DNA from: Phycicoccus avicenniae
GTDB lineage: Bacteria; Actinomycetota; Actinomycetes; Actinomycetales; Dermatophilaceae
Direction of reading: 5' to 3'
NCBI RefSeq assembly: GCF_018139485.1
Contig: NZ_JAGSNF010000012.1
Location: 107,640-171,639, forward strand
DNA length: 64,000 nt
The notes under the pieces were generated by a model. That model searched no databases. It saw only the letters and a list, made by a program, of their open reading frames with translations, and had not been told where the DNA came from. Below, piece by piece: positions 34,210 through 45,641 of the stretch. The translations under genes and the position numbers were made by a program. How positions within the stretch are numbered: the first letter of the stretch is position 1; every line of letters begins with the position of its first letter.

Positions 34210-35514
34210 TCAGCGGCCCGAGTCGGCCGCGATCCGGTCGATGACGACGGAGTCGGCGGTCTCGGCGGTGCCGCCGTCGACGACGTCCACGCCGCCCTCG
34301 AGGGCCGCGAGCGCCCGCTCGAAGCGCTCCGGGGTGTCGGTGTGCAGGGTGAGCAGCGGCTCGCCCTCGCGGACGGTGTCGCCGGGCTTGGCGTGCAGCT
34401 CGACGCCCGCGCCGGCCTGCACCGGGTCCTCCTTGCGGGCGCGGCCCGCGCCGAGCCGCCAGGCGGCGACCCCGACGGCGTAGGCGTCGAGCCGGGTCAG
34501 CGTGCCCGACGACGGCGCCATGACGACGTGCGTCTCCGCGGCCGTCGGCAGCGTCGCGTCGGGGTCGCCGCCCTGGGCCGAGATCATCCGGCGCCAGACG
34601 TCCATCGCCCGCCCGTCGGTGAGCGCGGCCCGCACGTCCTGGCCCCCGCGCCCGGCGGCCTCCAGCATCTCCTCGGCGAGCCGCACGGTGAGCTCGACGA
34701 CGTCGTCGGGGCCGCCGCCCTCGAGGACCTCGACGGACTCGCGGACCTCGAGCGCGTTGCCCGCGGTGAGGCCGAGCGGGGTCGACATGTCGGTGAGGAG
34801 GGCGACGGTCGTCACCCCGGCGTCCGTGCCGAGGTCGACCATCGTGCGGGCGAGCTCGCTCGCGTCGTCCCGGGTCTTCATGAAGGCGCCGCTGCCGACC
34901 TTGACGTCGAGGACGAGCGCCCCGGTGCCCTCGGCGATCTTCTTGCTCATGATCGAGGAGGCGATGAGCGGGATCGCCTCGACGGTGCCCGTGACGTCCC
35001 GGAGGGCGTAGAGCTTCTTGTCCGCCGGGGCGAGGCCGGACCCGGCGGCGCAGATGACGGCACCGACGTCCTCGAGCTGACCGAGCATCGACTCGTTCGA
35101 CAGCGACGCCTGCCAGCCGGGCACCGACTCCAGCTTGTCGAGCGTCCCGCCGGTGTGCCCGAGCCCACGCCCGGACAGCTGCGGCACGGCGACGTCGAAG
35201 ACGGCGACGAGCGGCGCCAGCGGGAGGGTGATCTTGTCCCCGACCCCGCCGGTCGAGTGCTTGTCGGCGGTCGGCCGGGAGAGGCCGGAGAAGTCCATCC
35301 GCTCGCCGCTCGCGATCATCGCCGCGGTCCACGTGGCGATCTCCCGACGGGTCATCCCGTTGAGCAGCACGGCCATCGCGAGGGCGCTCATCTGCTCGTC
35401 GGCGACCGCACCCCGGGTGTAGGCGTCGATGACCCAGCGGATCTCGTCGTCGGACAGCTCGTGGCGGTCCCTCTTGTGGCTGATGACGTCGACGGCGTCG
35501 AAGGCTTCGCTCAT
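34210..35514 (-). CDS. deoA: Thymidine phosphorylase
   Basis: 434 residues, normal for pyrimidine-nucleoside phosphorylases. [20 protein letters not shown] (phosphate site), [19 protein letters not shown] (family signature), [30 protein letters not shown], and the C-terminal domain with [20 protein letters not shown]. It splits thymidine/deoxyuridine into base and deoxyribose-1-phosphate. The ATG at 35514 lies 6 bases after CATGAT on the minus strand, so it may have its own leaderless promoter besides reading through from cdd, 50 bases upstream. Confidence 0.95.
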   Translation of the reverse strand: MSEAFDAVDVISHKRDRHELSDDEIRWVIDAYTRGAVADEQMSALAMAVLLNGMTRREIATWTAAMIASGERMDFSGLSRPTADKHSTGGVGDKITLPLAPLVAVFDVAVPQLSGRGLGHTGGTLDKLESVPGWQASLSNESMLGQLEDVGAVICAAGSGLAPADKKLYALRDVTGTVEAIPLIASSIMSKKIAEGTGALVLDVKVGSGAFMKTRDDASELARTMVDLGTDAGVTTVALLTDMSTPLGLTAGNALEVRESVEVLEGGGPDDVVELTVRLAEEMLEAAGRGGQDVRAALTDGRAMDVWRRMISAQGGDPDATLPTAAETHVVMAPSSGTLTRLDAYAVGVAAWRLGAGRARKEDPVQAGAGVELHAKPGDTVREGEPLLTLHTDTPERFERALAALEGGVDVVDGGTAETADSVVIDRIAADSGR

Positions 35515-35564
35515 CCGCTCATCATGGCAGGACGGCGCGGCGCCGCCGCGAGGGGCGGGAGCCG

Positions 35565-35984
35565 TCAGGGGCGGCGGGTCTCGAGGTCCTGCGCGCCGAA
35601 GGCCTGGGGCAGCACGTCGCGCATGGCGAGGTCGCCCTCCGGGGTGCGCAGGACGGTGTCCGGGGTGCCGTTCTCCCACAGCAGCTGGCGGCAGCGGCCG
35701 CACGGCATGAGGGTCTCGCCCCGGCCGTCGACGCACCACACGGCAACGAGCCGACCGCCGCCGGTCGCGTGGAGGGAGGAGACCATCCCGCACTCGGCGC
35801 AGAGGGTGACGCCGTAGCCGGCGTTCTCGACGTTGCAGCCGCTGACGATCCGGCCGTCGTCCACGATCCCGGCGACGCCGACGGGGAAGCCGCTGTAGGG
35901 GCAGTACGCGTGCTCGGTCATCCGCACGGCCTCGGCGTGCAGGGCGTCCCAGTCGGCGGCGGGGGTGGCGGGGGCGTCGGTCAT
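35565..35984 (-). CDS. cdd: Cytidine deaminase
   Basis: 139 residues, the homotetrameric small CDA size. YCPYSGFPVGVAG, substrate site GCNVENAGYGVTL, zinc and proton-shuttle motif CAECGMVSSL (Cys-Ala-Glu) and PCGRCRQLLWE. It deaminates cytidine and deoxycytidine, feeding DeoA. The start overlaps the M20 amidohydrolase stop by 4 bases (ATGA), and GGAGGAGGA precedes it. Confidence 0.95.
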   Translation of the reverse strand: MTDAPATPAADWDALHAEAVRMTEHAYCPYSGFPVGVAGIVDDGRIVSGCNVENAGYGVTLCAECGMVSSLHATGGGRLVAVWCVDGRGETLMPCGRCRQLLWENGTPDTVLRTPEGDLAMRDVLPQAFGAQDLETRRP

Positions 35985-37204
35985 CGGTCCTCCTCCTCGG
36001 TGAGGGCGCGGCGTCGGACGTCGAGGCCGCGGACGACGGCGGTCTTGGCGAGCAGCCGGGCACCGAGGGCGATCGCCCGCTCGTCGACGACGAGGTCGCC
36101 CTGGTGCAGGTCGTACGTCGGTCCCCCCGGCGTCCGGGTGCCGAGCCGGGCCATCGCGCCGCCGCAGTGCCCGAGGTACCACGCGAAGTCCTCGCCGCCG
36201 AGCGACTGGGCGGTGGGCACGGGCCGCAACCCGCCGGCGAGCGCCGCCCGACGCATCGCCTCGATGCCGTCGGCGGTGTTGACGACGGGGGGCACGCCCT
36301 TGACCCGCTCGACCTTCGCCTGGACGCCGTAGGGGTCGACGACGCCGTGGACGATCTCCTCGAGCAGGGGGCCCACGGTGAGCCAGGACTCGGCGTCGAG
36401 CATCCGCAGCGTGCCGGAGCACTCCCCCGTCGACGGGATGACGTTCGCGACCCTCCCGGCCCGGACCTGGCCCCACACGAGGGCGGCCCCGGTCCGCGGG
36501 TCGAGGCGGCGGCCGAGCACGGCCGGGACGTCGGTGACGACCTTCGCGAGGGCGAAGACGAGGTCCTCGGTGAGCTGCGGTCGCGAGGTGTGGCCGCCGC
36601 GGCCGTGCAGCGAGACCTGGACCTGGTCGCAGGCCGCGGTCAGCGCCCCTTCGCGCAGCCCCACCTCGCCGACGTCGATGCTCGGGTCGCAGTGCACCGC
36701 GAAGATCGCGTCGACGCCGTCGAGGGCGCCGGCGGCGATCGCCTCGAGGGCACCGCCGGGCATGACCTCCTCGGCGGCCTGGAGGACCCCCCGCACGGCG
36801 ATCCCGCGGTCGGCGAGGGCCCCTTCGACCTCGTGGAGCGCGAGGAGGGCCCCGACGAGCGCGGCGACGTGGACGTCGTGGCCGCACGCGTGGCAGACCC
36901 CGGTCGTGCCGGACGCGTACTCCAGGCCCGAGCGCTCGCGTACCGGGAGCGCGTCCATGTCGGCACGCAGGGCGACCCGCACGTCGGGGTCACCGGCCCC
37001 GATGTCGGCGACGAGCCCGGTGCCGGGCAGGCGTCGCACGTGGACGCCCGCGGCCTCGAGGCGGCGGGCGACGGTCTCGGTCGTGCGCGTCTCCTCGCGG
37101 GCCAGCTCGGGGTGGGTGTGCAGGTCCCGGCGGAGCATGACGAGCTCGGGGGCCCGCGAGGTGATGCGCTCGCCGAGGGTGGCGAGGAGGGCATCGTCGT
37201 TCAT
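35981..37204 (-). CDS. M20-family amidohydrolase (AmiA/AmiB-like)
   Basis: 407 residues. Zinc-dependent aminoacylase/carboxypeptidase fold: RRDLHTHPELAREE, VRVALRADMDALPV, VCHACGHDVHVAALVGALLAL, LQAAEEVMPGGALEAI and GGEDFAWYL, with the small dimer domain inserted in the middle (HGRGGHTSRP). It hydrolyses N-acyl amino acids or similar amides; mycobacterial relatives AmiA1/AmiB1 also lie in the deoD/add/cdd region. Couples to cdd by ATGA overlap. TAGAGT ends 10 bases before its ATG. Confidence 0.9.
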   Translation of the reverse strand: MNDDALLATLGERITSRAPELVMLRRDLHTHPELAREETRTTETVARRLEAAGVHVRRLPGTGLVADIGAGDPDVRVALRADMDALPVRERSGLEYASGTTGVCHACGHDVHVAALVGALLALHEVEGALADRGIAVRGVLQAAEEVMPGGALEAIAAGALDGVDAIFAVHCDPSIDVGEVGLREGALTAACDQVQVSLHGRGGHTSRPQLTEDLVFALAKVVTDVPAVLGRRLDPRTGAALVWGQVRAGRVANVIPSTGECSGTLRMLDAESWLTVGPLLEEIVHGVVDPYGVQAKVERVKGVPPVVNTADGIEAMRRAALAGGLRPVPTAQSLGGEDFAWYLGHCGGAMARLGTRTPGGPTYDLHQGDLVVDERAIALGARLLAKTAVVRGLDVRRRALTEEEDR

Positions 37205-37217
37205 CGGAGGACCGACT

Positions 37218-37724
37218 CTACCGCCGTGGACCGTGGACCAGGGACGCCTTGTGCTCCTCCCACCGCTGCGCCATGGCGTCCATCTCGCGCATGACGAACT
37301 CGAGGAACTCGACGGACAGGCCGATCCGGTCCGCGGCACGGCTGCCGACCCCCGCGGCGTCGTGGGCGGCGGCGAGGGCCGCGACGAGGGGGGCGTAGAT
37401 GCCGTCCTTCTGGACGAGGACGTCGTGCCAGGCGTCGTCCTGGACGACGTAGACGTCGCGGCGGGACCCCCGCTCCCGCTCGCGGCGGACCATCCGGACG
37501 GCGGTGAGGGAGCGGACCGCGCCGGAGACCGCGGCCGGGCTGACGTCGAGGACCTCGGTGAGCTCGGCCGAGGTGAGCCGGCCGTCGTCGGTCGCGAGGA
37601 GCGCGGCGAAGACGCGCGCGGGCTGGAGCTGCATGCCGAGGTCGGCGAGCGCGCCGCCGAGCCGCTCGACGACCGCGACGGGCGGCAGGTGTCGCTCCGG
37701 CGGGGTGCGGTCGGCGGCGCTCAT
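37218..37724 (-). CDS. GbsR/MarR-family transcriptional regulator
   Basis: 168 residues. Winged helix (LTSAELTEVLDVSPAAVSGAVRSLTAVRMVRRERERGSRRD) and a C-terminal helical segment EFLEFVMREMDAMAQRWEEHK, as in GbsR-type regulators. It is divergent from an ABC exporter; its ATG lies 7 bases after TAAGGT (37737-37732, minus strand). Probably represses itself and the exporter. Confidence 0.87.
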   Translation of the reverse strand: MSAADRTPPERHLPPVAVVERLGGALADLGMQLQPARVFAALLATDDGRLTSAELTEVLDVSPAAVSGAVRSLTAVRMVRRERERGSRRDVYVVQDDAWHDVLVQKDGIYAPLVAALAAAHDAAGVGSRAADRIGLSVEFLEFVMREMDAMAQRWEEHKASLVHGPRR

Positions 37725-37731
37725 GCCCGCG

Positions 37732-37771
37732 ACCTTACAACATTCACAAAGTTCTGAACGAGGTGTACCGT
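37732..37771. promoter_or_regulatory. Back-to-back leaderless promoters with palindromic operator
   Basis: Plus strand: TTCACA (37743-37748), 17 bases, TACCGT (37766-37771), 7 bases, ATG of the ABC ATPase. Minus strand: TAAGGT (37737-37732) 7 bases before the regulator ATG, with its -35 near CGTTCA (37760-37755). GTTCTGAAC (37751-37759), a 9-base palindrome, lies in the middle and overlaps both -35/spacer regions, so one bound dimer would affect both genes. Confidence 0.65.
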
Positions 37772-37778
37772 CGTCGCC

Positions 37779-38722
<944 letters not shown>

Positions 38723-38726
<4 letters not shown>

Positions 38727-40321
38727 GCACCCTGGCCGGCGTCGGCGAGCTGACCCGGCTCGCCTGGCGGCGGGACCGGGTCCTCGTCCCGGCGAGCGTG
38801 CTCGGGCTCGCGGTGCTCGCCGCCGGCTCGGCCGCCGCCTCCCTCGACCTCTACCCGGACGACCGGTCGGCCGCCGAGGGCCTCGCCGGGGTCGTCTCGA
38901 ACCCGGCGGTCCTCGCGATGTACGGGCCGCTCGCCTCCGAGACCGCGGACGCCCTCGCGGTGTTCAAGACGGTGATGATGGGCGCGGTCCTCACGAGCGT
39001 GCTCGCGCTCGTCGTCGTCCGGCGGCACACCCGGACCGAAGAGGAGGACGGCCGTCTCGAGCTCCTCGGCTCGGGGGCCGTGGGCCGGCGTGCACCGCTC
39101 GCCGCCGCGGTCGGCGTGGCCGTCGTCGCCGTGCTCCTCGCGAGCGGGCTCGCCGCGGTCGGGCTCGCCGCCGTCGGCACCGACCCCGGCGGGTCGCTCG
39201 CCTTCGGGGTCGCGTGGGCGACGGCCGGGCTGGCGTGGACCGGGATCACGGCCGTCGCCGTCCAGGTCGCCTCGACGTCGCGCGGCGCCGGCGGAATCGC
39301 CTTCGGCGCCCTCGGCGTCGCCTACCTCGTCCGGGCGGCCGCGGACACCGCGCCCGAGGGGTCCGGCGTCCACGCGCTGGGATGGCTGTCCCCGCTGGGC
39401 TGGGCCGGGCGGGTCGAGGCCTACGGCGCGGACCGGACGTGGCTGCTCCTCCTCGGGGTCGGGACCCTCGCCGTCGGGACGGTCGCGGCCGCCGCGCTGC
39501 TCGAGCGGCGCGACCTCGGCGGCGGCCTGCTCCCCGCCCGCCCGGGCCCGGCCCGCGGGGGTCGGCTGCTCGCCTCCCCCCTGGGTCTCGTCGCACGCCT
39601 CGCCACGGGGACGCTCGTCGGCTGGACGGTCGGTCTCGTCGCCGGGGGCGTCGTCGTCGGGTCGCTGCTCGGCTCCGTCGGCGAGCTCGCGGACGACCCC
39701 CAGGTCCGCCGGATCCTCGAGACGCTCGGCGGGTCGGCCGGGGGCGTCGAGGACATCTTCCTCGCCACGGAGGTCGTCGTCGTCGCGGCGGTCGTGTCGG
39801 CCGCGGGGGTCGGCCTCGTCCTGCGGCTCTCGGCCGCCGAGCGGCGGGGGCTCGCCGAACCCGTCCTCGCGACCCCCACCCCGCGGTCCCGCTGGTACCT
39901 CGCCCACGTCCTCGTCGGGGCGGCGCTGCCCGTGCTGCTCATGGCGGTCCTCGGCCTCACCGTCGGGCTCGTCGGCCCCACGGTGAGCGACGCGGCGCCC
40001 GGACCGCTCGAGATGCTCGGCGCCACGATGTCGACGCTGCCCGCGGTCTGGGTGCTCGTCGGCGTGGCGGCGGCGCTCGCCGGCGCGACCCCCCGGTTCG
40101 CGCCGACCGCCTGGGGCGTCGCGCTCGTCGCGTTCGTCGTCGGCGAGCTCGGTCCGACGATGCGGCTGCCGGACCCGGTCGTCGACCTGTCCCCCTTCGC
40201 CCACCTGTCCGGTCTGCCGGGCGGGTCGTTCGCGGCCGCCGAGGCGGTGGTCCTCACCGTCCTCGCGGCCGTCCTCGTCGCGGCGGGAGGCCTCGCGTAC
40301 GACCGCCGGGACCTCGCCTGA
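38723..40321 (+). CDS. ABC-2 type exporter permease, double-length
   Basis: 532 residues with about twelve hydrophobic helices in two similar halves: each half has a helix followed by cytoplasmic [20 protein letters not shown] and [25 protein letters not shown], so it is an internally duplicated ABC-2 permease, as in antibiotic exporters of actinobacteria. Coupled to the ATPase. It converges on manC with only 6 bases between stop codons and no terminator hairpin. Confidence 0.87.
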
Positions 40322-40327
40322 GCGGGC

Positions 40328-41407
40328 TCAGGTGAGGTCGGTGCGCCCCTCCGCCTTCAGCGCGTCGACGACCGCCTTGACGTCCTGGGCCCGCTCGCGC
40401 GTCGTGACGAGGAGGGCGTCCGGGGTGTCGACGACGACGACGTCCTCGAGCCCGACGACCGCGACCCGTCGCCCGGAGCCCGCGACGACGAGGCCCTCGG
40501 CGTCGACCGCGCTGACGTCCGCCGCGTCACCGACGACCGTCACCGGGCCCCCGTCCCCGGGCACGAGGCCCGACAGGCCGGCGAAGTCGCCGACATCATC
40601 CCAGGCGAACGGGGCCGGGACGACGACGACGCGGCCCTGCGCCGCCGCCGGCTCGGCGACGGCGTGGTCGATGGCGATGCGCTCGAGGCCGGGCCAGACG
40701 TCCGGCAGCCGGTCGGGGTCCTCCGCGACCGCCCGCAGGCCGGCCGACAGCTCGGGGTGCCACTGGGCGAGGAGGTCGAGCAGGGTGCCCGCCCGGACGA
40801 CGAACATGCCCGCGTTCCACCGGTAGCCTCCGGCGGCGAGGTAGGCCGCGGCCCGCTCGGCGTCGGGCTTCTCGACGAACTCCAGGGCGTGCAGCGCCGT
40901 GGGGAAGCCCTCCACGGGGTCACCGGCCCGGATGTACCCGAAGCCGGTCGCGGGGTGCGTCGGCTCGACGCCGAGGGTCACGAGGTGCCCGTCCCGGGCG
41001 ACGTCGACGGCCTCGCGGACGGCGTCGTGGAAGACCCCGGCGTCGGGGACGACGTGGTCGGCCGCGAACGACCCGACGACGGCGTCCGGGTCCGACCGCT
41101 CGACGAGGGCGGCCGCCAGGCCGATGGCGGCCATCGAGTCGCGGGGCGACGGCTCTGCGACCACCCGCTGCCGGGGCACCTGCGGGAGCTGGGAGCGGAC
41201 GGCGTCCGCGTGCGCGGTGCCGGTGACGACGACGACCCGGTCGGCGGCGAGGGGGGCGAGCCGGTCGACCGTCGCCTGGAGCAGGGTGCGCCCCTCGCCG
41301 GTGAGGTCGAGGAGGAACTTCGGGCGCCCGGCACGGCTCAGCGGCCAGAGCCGGGTCCCGGCTCCTCCGGCAGGGACGACGGCCCAGAACCCACCCACGT
41401 CGGACAT
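40328..41407 (-). CDS. manC: Mannose-1-phosphate guanylyltransferase
   Basis: 359 residues. Nucleotidyltransferase fold with VVPAGGAGTRLWPLSRAGRPKFLLDLTGE (pyrophosphorylase signature), FAADHVVPD, GVEPTHPATGFGYIR, FVEKPDAERAAAYLAAG, YRWNAGMFVVRA and AFAWDDVGDF. It makes GDP-mannose from mannose-1-phosphate and GTP for mannolipids and glycans. The ATG at 41407 lies 7 bases after TAGCCT on the minus strand. Divergent to a GT4 glycosyltransferase that probably uses mannosyl donors. Confidence 0.92.
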   Translation of the reverse strand: MSDVGGFWAVVPAGGAGTRLWPLSRAGRPKFLLDLTGEGRTLLQATVDRLAPLAADRVVVVTGTAHADAVRSQLPQVPRQRVVAEPSPRDSMAAIGLAAALVERSDPDAVVGSFAADHVVPDAGVFHDAVREAVDVARDGHLVTLGVEPTHPATGFGYIRAGDPVEGFPTALHALEFVEKPDAERAAAYLAAGGYRWNAGMFVVRAGTLLDLLAQWHPELSAGLRAVAEDPDRLPDVWPGLERIAIDHAVAEPAAAQGRVVVVPAPFAWDDVGDFAGLSGLVPGDGGPVTVVGDAADVSAVDAEGLVVAGSGRRVAVVGLEDVVVVDTPDALLVTTRERAQDVKAVVDALKAEGRTDLT

Positions 41408-41495
41408 GTCCGCGAGGCTATCGGTCACCCGTTCGTCACCGCACACGCCCGTGCCCGTCGCCCTCCCGTCGCCCTGGCCGGGCAGCCTCGGTGCC

Positions 41496-42665
41496 GTGCG
41501 CGTCTCCGTCGTCACCGAGTCCTTCCTGCCCACCGTCAACGGCGTCACGACGAGCGTGTGCCGGGTGGTGGAGCACCTCACCGCGGCCGGGCACGAGGTG
41601 TCGCTCCTCGCCCCCTCCCCGGCACCGGCCGAGCACGCCGGCGTCCCCGTCCGGCCGGTGCGGTCGGTCCCGGTCCGCTCCTTCCCGCTCGGGGTGCCGG
41701 GGCAGTCGGTGCGGGCCTTCCTCGAGTCCGAGCGGCCGCACGTCGTCCACGTCGCCTCGCCGTTCGTCCTCGGGGCCCGGGCGCTGCACGAGACCTCGCG
41801 CCTGCGCATCCCGTCCGTCGCGGTGTACCAGACCGACATGCCGAGCTACCTCGTCCGGCACGCACCCCTGCCCGTCGGGGTGCCGGCGGCCGACGCCGCC
41901 TGGCGGTGGATCCGCCGCGTCCACGGGATGGCCGACCGGACCCTCGCGCCGTCGACCTCGACCCTCGCCGAGCTCGCCGCCCACGGCGTGCGGGACACCG
42001 CGCGCTGGGGCCGCGGGGTCGAGGCCACCCTCTTCCACCCCGGGCGGCGTGGGCGGCCCTCCGTCGCCGCGGCCCGCCGCGAGCTGGCCCCGGACGGCGA
42101 GGTGCTGCTCGGGTACGTCGGGCGGCTCGCCCCCGAGAAGGAGCTGGGACGCCTGGAGGCGGTCGCCCGGGTGCCGGGGACGCGGCTGGTCCTCGTCGGG
42201 GACGGGCCGAGCCGGGTGGTCGCCTCGGTCCGGCTCGCGGAGGCCGTCGCCTCGATGCCCGGCCGTCCGAACCGCCCGCCGGTCCTGCTCGGCCAGCGCT
42301 CCGGTGGCGACCTCGCCGACGCGTACGCCCTCCTCGACGTCCTCGTCCACCCCGCGACGACCGAGACCTTCGGCCAGACCCTCCAGGAGGGCGCCGCGGC
42401 CGGGCTGCCGGTCGTCGCCCTCGCCCGCGGCGGGCCGCTCGACCTCGTGGAGCACGGCCGCACCGGGCTGCTCGCCGACCCCGACGACCCGGCCGACCTC
42501 GCCCGGCAGGTCAGCCGCATCGTCGCGGACCGCGGGCTGCGGGAGCGGTACGGCGCGGCCGGGCGGGCGGCCGTCGAGGGCCGGACGTGGGCGGGCGTCG
42601 TGGACGAGCTCGTCGGCCACTACGCCGCGGTCGTCGCGGGACGCCGGACGCCGCTCGCCGCGTGA
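41496..42665 (+). CDS. GT4-family glycosyltransferase (MgtA/PimB-like mannosyltransferase)
   Basis: 389 residues, GT-B fold: N-terminal MRVSVVTESFLPTVNGVTTSVCRVVEHL, VYQTDMPSYLVRHA, GRGVEATLFHP, then the nucleotide half YVGRLAPEKELGRLEAV, LVGDGPSR and HPATTETFGQTLQEGAAAGLPVVALARGGP (E-x7-E motif). It matches mycobacterial GDP-mannose dependent alpha-mannosyltransferases. GTG at 41496 lies 7 bases after CAGCCT, so it is leaderless; ManC next door can supply GDP-mannose. Confidence 0.87.
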   Translation: MRVSVVTESFLPTVNGVTTSVCRVVEHLTAAGHEVSLLAPSPAPAEHAGVPVRPVRSVPVRSFPLGVPGQSVRAFLESERPHVVHVASPFVLGARALHETSRLRIPSVAVYQTDMPSYLVRHAPLPVGVPAADAAWRWIRRVHGMADRTLAPSTSTLAELAAHGVRDTARWGRGVEATLFHPGRRGRPSVAAARRELAPDGEVLLGYVGRLAPEKELGRLEAVARVPGTRLVLVGDGPSRVVASVRLAEAVASMPGRPNRPPVLLGQRSGGDLADAYALLDVLVHPATTETFGQTLQEGAAAGLPVVALARGGPLDLVEHGRTGLLADPDDPADLARQVSRIVADRGLRERYGAAGRAAVEGRTWAGVVDELVGHYAAVVAGRRTPLAA

Positions 42666-42695
42666 GGCGGGCCGCCCCGCTCGGGACCCGGCGGC

Positions 42696-43207
42696 TCAGC
42701 CGGTGAGCGGGAAGGACCGCACGACGCGCCAGACCCCGTCCTCGTCGTGCTGGTAGAGCTCGACGCTGTCGACGGTGAAGTCGCACCGGAAGTCCGAGAG
42801 CCCCTCGAAGGCCCGGTCGAGGGCGTCGTCCTCGAGGTGGTGGGCGATCGTCACGTGCGGGTGGTACGGGAACTCCAGCTCGCGCTCGACGGGCCCGGAC
42901 CGGATGCCGGCCTCGAGGATCTCGCAGGCCGCGAGGCCGCTGGAGACCTGGACGAAGACGACCGGGCTGATGGGGCGGAAGGTGCCCGTCCCGGACAGCA
43001 CCATCTCGAAGGGCGCGACCGACCCGCACACCGAGCGCAGGTGGGCGCCGAAGCCCGGCAGGTCCTCGCCGTCGACGAGGGTGGGCGGCAGCAGCGTCAC
43101 GTGGGGCGGGATCGCCGCGGCCATCGGGTCGCCGCAGTCCTCGCGCGCCTGCTGCAGCACCGGGCCCCAGGGGTCCGGCACCGTGACGGCGACGCCGTGG
43201 ACGGGCA

Positions 43208-43208
<1 letters not shown>
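42696..43208 (-). CDS. 2'-5' RNA ligase-like (2H phosphoesterase) protein
   Basis: 170 residues with two HxT motifs, PPHVTLLPP (about 35-43) and HPHVTIAHHL (about 117), the two catalytic His pairs of 2H phosphoesterases, which handle 2'-5' linkages or cyclic phosphates in RNA. Its ATG overlaps the trpS stop (TGATG), so it is made with tryptophanyl-tRNA synthetase. A tRNA end-processing role is inference. Confidence 0.85.
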
Positions 43209-44260
<1,052 letters not shown>

Positions 44261-44274
44261 CTAGACTCACCCGC

Positions 44275-45432
44275 ATGACGAGTCCCGCCGCCACCCATCT
44301 GGACGTCCACGGCCGGGAGCCCGACGGGGTGTGGTCCGCTCCGGGGCGGGTCAACCTCATCGGCGAGCACACGGACTACAACGGTGGCCTGGCCCTCCCG
44401 ATCGCGTTGCCGCACCGCACGGTCGCGGCCGCGTCGGCCCGCTCCGACGAGGTGCTGCGGCTGCACTCGGTCCAGGCGGGCGAGACGGTCGAGGTGTCGT
44501 TGTCGGACGTGGGGCCGGGCGTCCCGGAGGGCTGGACCGCCTACGTCGCGGGGGTGCTCTGGGCGCTGCGCGAGGACGGGTTCGCGGTGCGCGGGATGGA
44601 CGTGACGGTCGACAGCGAGGTGCCGCTCGGCGCGGGACTGTCGAGCTCGGCCGCGCTCGAGTGCGCCGTCGGGGCCGCCGCGTCCGACCTCTTCGGGCTC
44701 GACCTGCTCGACGGGGACGTCGCGCGGGCCCGGCTCGCGGCAGCGTGCGTGCGCGCCGAGAACGAGGTGGCGGGGGCGGCGACCGGGGGGATGGACCAGT
44801 CGGCGTCGCTGCTGTGCCGCGAGGGTTCGGCCCTTCTCCTCGACTGCCGGTCCGGCGGGACCGAGCACGTGCCGTTCGACCTCGCCGCGCACGGGCTCGT
44901 CCTGCTCGTCACGGACACCCGGGCGGCGCACGCGCTCAACGACGGGCAGTACGAGGAGCGGCGGCGGGCGTGCGAGCGGGCGGCGGACGAGCTGGGCGTC
45001 GGGACGCTGCGGGAGGTCCCGGTGGGCGGGCTGGGCTCGGCGTTGGACCGGCTGTCCGGCGACGAGCTGCGGCGGCGTACCCGGCACGTCGTCACCGAGA
45101 TCGCCCGGGTCGAGGAGGCGGTCGCGGCGCTGCGGGCCGGCGACCTCGAGGAGGTCGGGCGGTTGTTCGCGGCGTCGCACGCCTCGCTGCGCGACGACTA
45201 CGAGGTGAGCTGCGAGGAGCTCGACGTGTCGGTGGACGCGGCGCTCTCGGCCGGGGCGCTCGGGGCGCGGATGACGGGGGGCGGGTTCGGTGGGTCGTCG
45301 ATCGCGCTCGTCCCGGAGGGGTCGGTGGCCGCGGCCGAGGAGTCCGTGCGGGCCGCGTTCGCCGAGCGCGGGTGGACCGCGCCGCGCTGCTTCGCCGTGA
45401 CCGCGGGTCCGCCCGCCGCCCGGGACGCCTGA
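44275..45432 (+). CDS. galK: Galactokinase
   Basis: 385 residues of the GHMP family: galactokinase signature GRVNLIGEHTDYNGG, ATP loop VPLGAGLSSSAALE and GARMTGGGFGGS. It phosphorylates galactose at C1. No galT or galE is in the window. The ATG at 44275 lies 7 bases after TAGACT (44262-44267). The stop is followed by a series of hairpins. Confidence 0.95.
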   Translation: MTSPAATHLDVHGREPDGVWSAPGRVNLIGEHTDYNGGLALPIALPHRTVAAASARSDEVLRLHSVQAGETVEVSLSDVGPGVPEGWTAYVAGVLWALREDGFAVRGMDVTVDSEVPLGAGLSSSAALECAVGAAASDLFGLDLLDGDVARARLAAACVRAENEVAGAATGGMDQSASLLCREGSALLLDCRSGGTEHVPFDLAAHGLVLLVTDTRAAHALNDGQYEERRRACERAADELGVGTLREVPVGGLGSALDRLSGDELRRRTRHVVTEIARVEEAVAALRAGDLEEVGRLFAASHASLRDDYEVSCEELDVSVDAALSAGALGARMTGGGFGGSSIALVPEGSVAAAEESVRAAFAERGWTAPRCFAVTAGPPAARDA

Positions 45433-45445
45433 GGGGGCTCGGCTT

Positions 45446-45469
45446 CCGGTCCTCCCCTGGAGGATCCGG
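45446..45469 (+). terminator. Hairpin after galK
   Basis: CCGGTCCTCC (45446-45455) pairs with GGAGGATCCGG (45459-45469) around a 3-base loop, with one bulged T. It begins 13 bases after the galK stop. Confidence 0.6.
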
Positions 45470-45489
45470 CCCGGCGTCCGGCCCTCGCC

Positions 45490-45585
45490 GGGAGGATCCA
45501 CCCCGTCCCCACGGGGTCGACCCTCCCGCGGTGGACCGCTGCCCGGCTCCGGCCCCGAGTGTCGGTATCCCGCCGACGGACACTC
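45490..45585. repeat. Two further hairpins between galK and the SOS gene
   Basis: First: GGGAGG (45490-45495) with CCTCCC (45522-45527), enclosing ACCCCGT/ACGGGGT around a CCCC loop. Second: GAGTGT (45557-45562) with ACACTC (45580-45585), continuing with CGG/CCG and a 4-base bulge. They come after the galK terminator and before the LexA box, so a small RNA or extra termination is possible. No reading frame is convincing here. Confidence 0.4.
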
Positions 45586-45606
45586 TCCACAGGTCCGCCT
45601 CGACCC

Positions 45607-45636
45607 TTGCGTCATCGAACACATGTTCGATATCAT
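45607..45636 (+). promoter_or_regulatory. SOS (LexA) box inside a leaderless promoter
   Basis: CGAACACATGTTCG (45616-45629) is a perfect palindrome and an exact match to the Gram-positive/actinobacterial LexA consensus CGAAC-N4-GTTCG. It fills the 18-base spacer between TTGCGT (-35, 45607-45612) and TATCAT (-10, 45631-45636). The ATG of the HNH gene follows 5 bases after the -10. LexA bound here would block the promoter until DNA damage. Confidence 0.85.
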
Positions 45637-45641
45637 GGAGC

